64,000 bases of DNA from Cryobacterium ruanii (GTDB taxonomy: Bacteria; Actinomycetota; Actinomycetes; Actinomycetales; Microbacteriaceae), in assembly GCF_004404055.1 (NCBI RefSeq), contig NZ_SOHK01000015.1, forward strand, positions 62,001 to 126,000, in the 5' to 3' direction. Below are positions 63,457 through 64,000 of this stretch, one piece after another. The notes beneath the pieces are model-generated. The model saw only the letters and a program-made list of their open reading frames with translations. It made no database searches and had not been told where the DNA came from. How positions within the stretch are numbered: position 1 is the first letter of the stretch; each line of letters opens with the position of its first letter. The translations under genes were made by a program, and so were the position numbers.

Positions 63457-64000
63457 CGGCTGCTACGTCCTGTTGTCCACGGCGTCGCAAAGCGCAGGAT
63501 GACGGCGAAAATGGCGTAGCCGAGGCCCGCGGTGACCCCGGCCACGAGCGCGAGGCTCCAGACCCGGTCGACGTTCGCGGTCGATCCGGCCACGAGCATG
63601 GCGATACCCAGCCCCCGGCTGACCCCGCCGAGATACTCCCCCAGAATGGCTCCGATGAAGGCGGCCGGCGCTGCGACCTGCAGCGCGGTGAGCACACTGG
63701 GCAGCCCGGCGATCAGGCGCACCTTGCGCAGTTGGGTGAATCTGCTGCCGCCGTAAACGGTGATGAGGTCGAGGCTCGCGGCATCCGCTGCCTTGAGGCC
63801 AACGAGCGACCCGATGACCGTGGTGAAGAACACCGACATGGCGGCCAGGAACACGGCCGTTCCGGCCGGGTCGCCCGCGCTTGGCGCACCGATCACGATG
63901 TACGCGATCGGGCCGATGGCCACAATCGGAATGCAATAGGTGATCACGGCGACCTGCATCGCGATCTTCTCGATGCGCGGCAGCACCAGCACGAGCGCCG
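63453..64000 (-). CDS. ABC transporter permease, NitT/TauT-like (partial, 5' end outside window)
   Basis: About 182 residues of a second permease are visible, and the frame is open to the window edge. The coupling loop DLITVYGGSRFTQLRKVRLIAGLPSVLTALQVAAPAAFIGAILGEYLGG mirrors that of the downstream permease, so the two are paralogues. They probably form a heterodimeric channel. The ATPase and binding protein are expected beyond the edge. Confidence 0.88.
   Translation of the reverse strand, partial: ALVLVLPRIEKIAMQVAVITYCIPIVAIGPIAYIVIGAPSAGDPAGTAVFLAAMSVFFTTVIGSLVGLKAADAASLDLITVYGGSRFTQLRKVRLIAGLPSVLTALQVAAPAAFIGAILGEYLGGVSRGLGIAMLVAGSTANVDRVWSLALVAGVTAGLGYAIFAVILRFATPWTTGRSSR

Overview
This is a high-GC actinobacterial chromosome segment. 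Gene content and order point to the Micrococcales, most likely Microbacteriaceae of a Cryobacterium/Leifsonia-like type. The main clues are the hrcA-dnaJ-rsmE-hit-phoH-ybeY-corC-era run, recO-uppS, dusB-dgt-dnaG, lepA-hemW, pabB-leuS-comEA-comEC-holA, an actinobacterial-type leuA with a leucine leader peptide, and many leaderless genes with a TANNNT box 6-7 nt before the start codon. No species call is possible from the sequence alone. No mobile element, prophage, CRISPR array, rRNA or origin was seen. Almost every base is coding, and no gene-free stretch exceeds about 300 nt.

Layout. 1-5.1 kb: a GT-B glycosyltransferase, a DMT permease, peptide deformylase, and a translationally coupled trio of a histidine-kinase-like protein with azlC and azlD, followed by tRNA-Asn. 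5.4-11.9 kb: a peptide/nickel-type ABC importer operon with an extra ATPase gene. 12.1-20.2 kb: dnaG, dgt, dusB, a 43-aa Cys-rich peptide, a FrnE/DsbA oxidoreductase, uppS, recO and a conserved unknown gene. 20.2-26.1 kb: leuA with its attenuator, then a membrane-lipid aminoacyl transferase coupled to an esterase. 26.2-33.4 kb: one long minus-strand housekeeping cluster (heat-shock control, ribosome/rRNA maturation) with a CIRCE-like site upstream. 33.6-39.8 kb: two DUF4870 proteins, hemW, DUF1990, lepA, an alpha/beta hydrolase and rpsT. 39.9-49.9 kb: a membrane protein, holA, comEC, comEA, leuS, pabB and dedA. 49.9-57.3 kb: cydABDC (cytochrome bd oxidase and its assembly ABC exporter), divergent from a BlaI-type repressor and M56 protease. 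57.3-64 kb: an osmoprotectant ABC importer, a TetR regulator, an App1-family phosphatase, and two permeases of a NitT/TauT-like importer, the second running off the window end.

The most notable item is the 130-bp region between cydA and blaI. It holds three copies of TTCTAC-N5-GTAGAA spaced exactly 25 bp apart, covering both divergent promoters. This suggests that a BlaI/M56 proteolytic switch, best known from beta-lactam sensing, controls the bd oxidase here. Other items to check are a kinase-like protein with Gln at the phosphoacceptor position fused by overlap to a branched-chain amino-acid exporter, the Cys-rich micropeptide behind a thiol oxidoreductase, the leuA leader/attenuator, a rhomboid-like membrane half on the lipid aminoacyl transferase, competing hairpins upstream of the ABC importer, and the CIRCE-like site upstream of hrcA.
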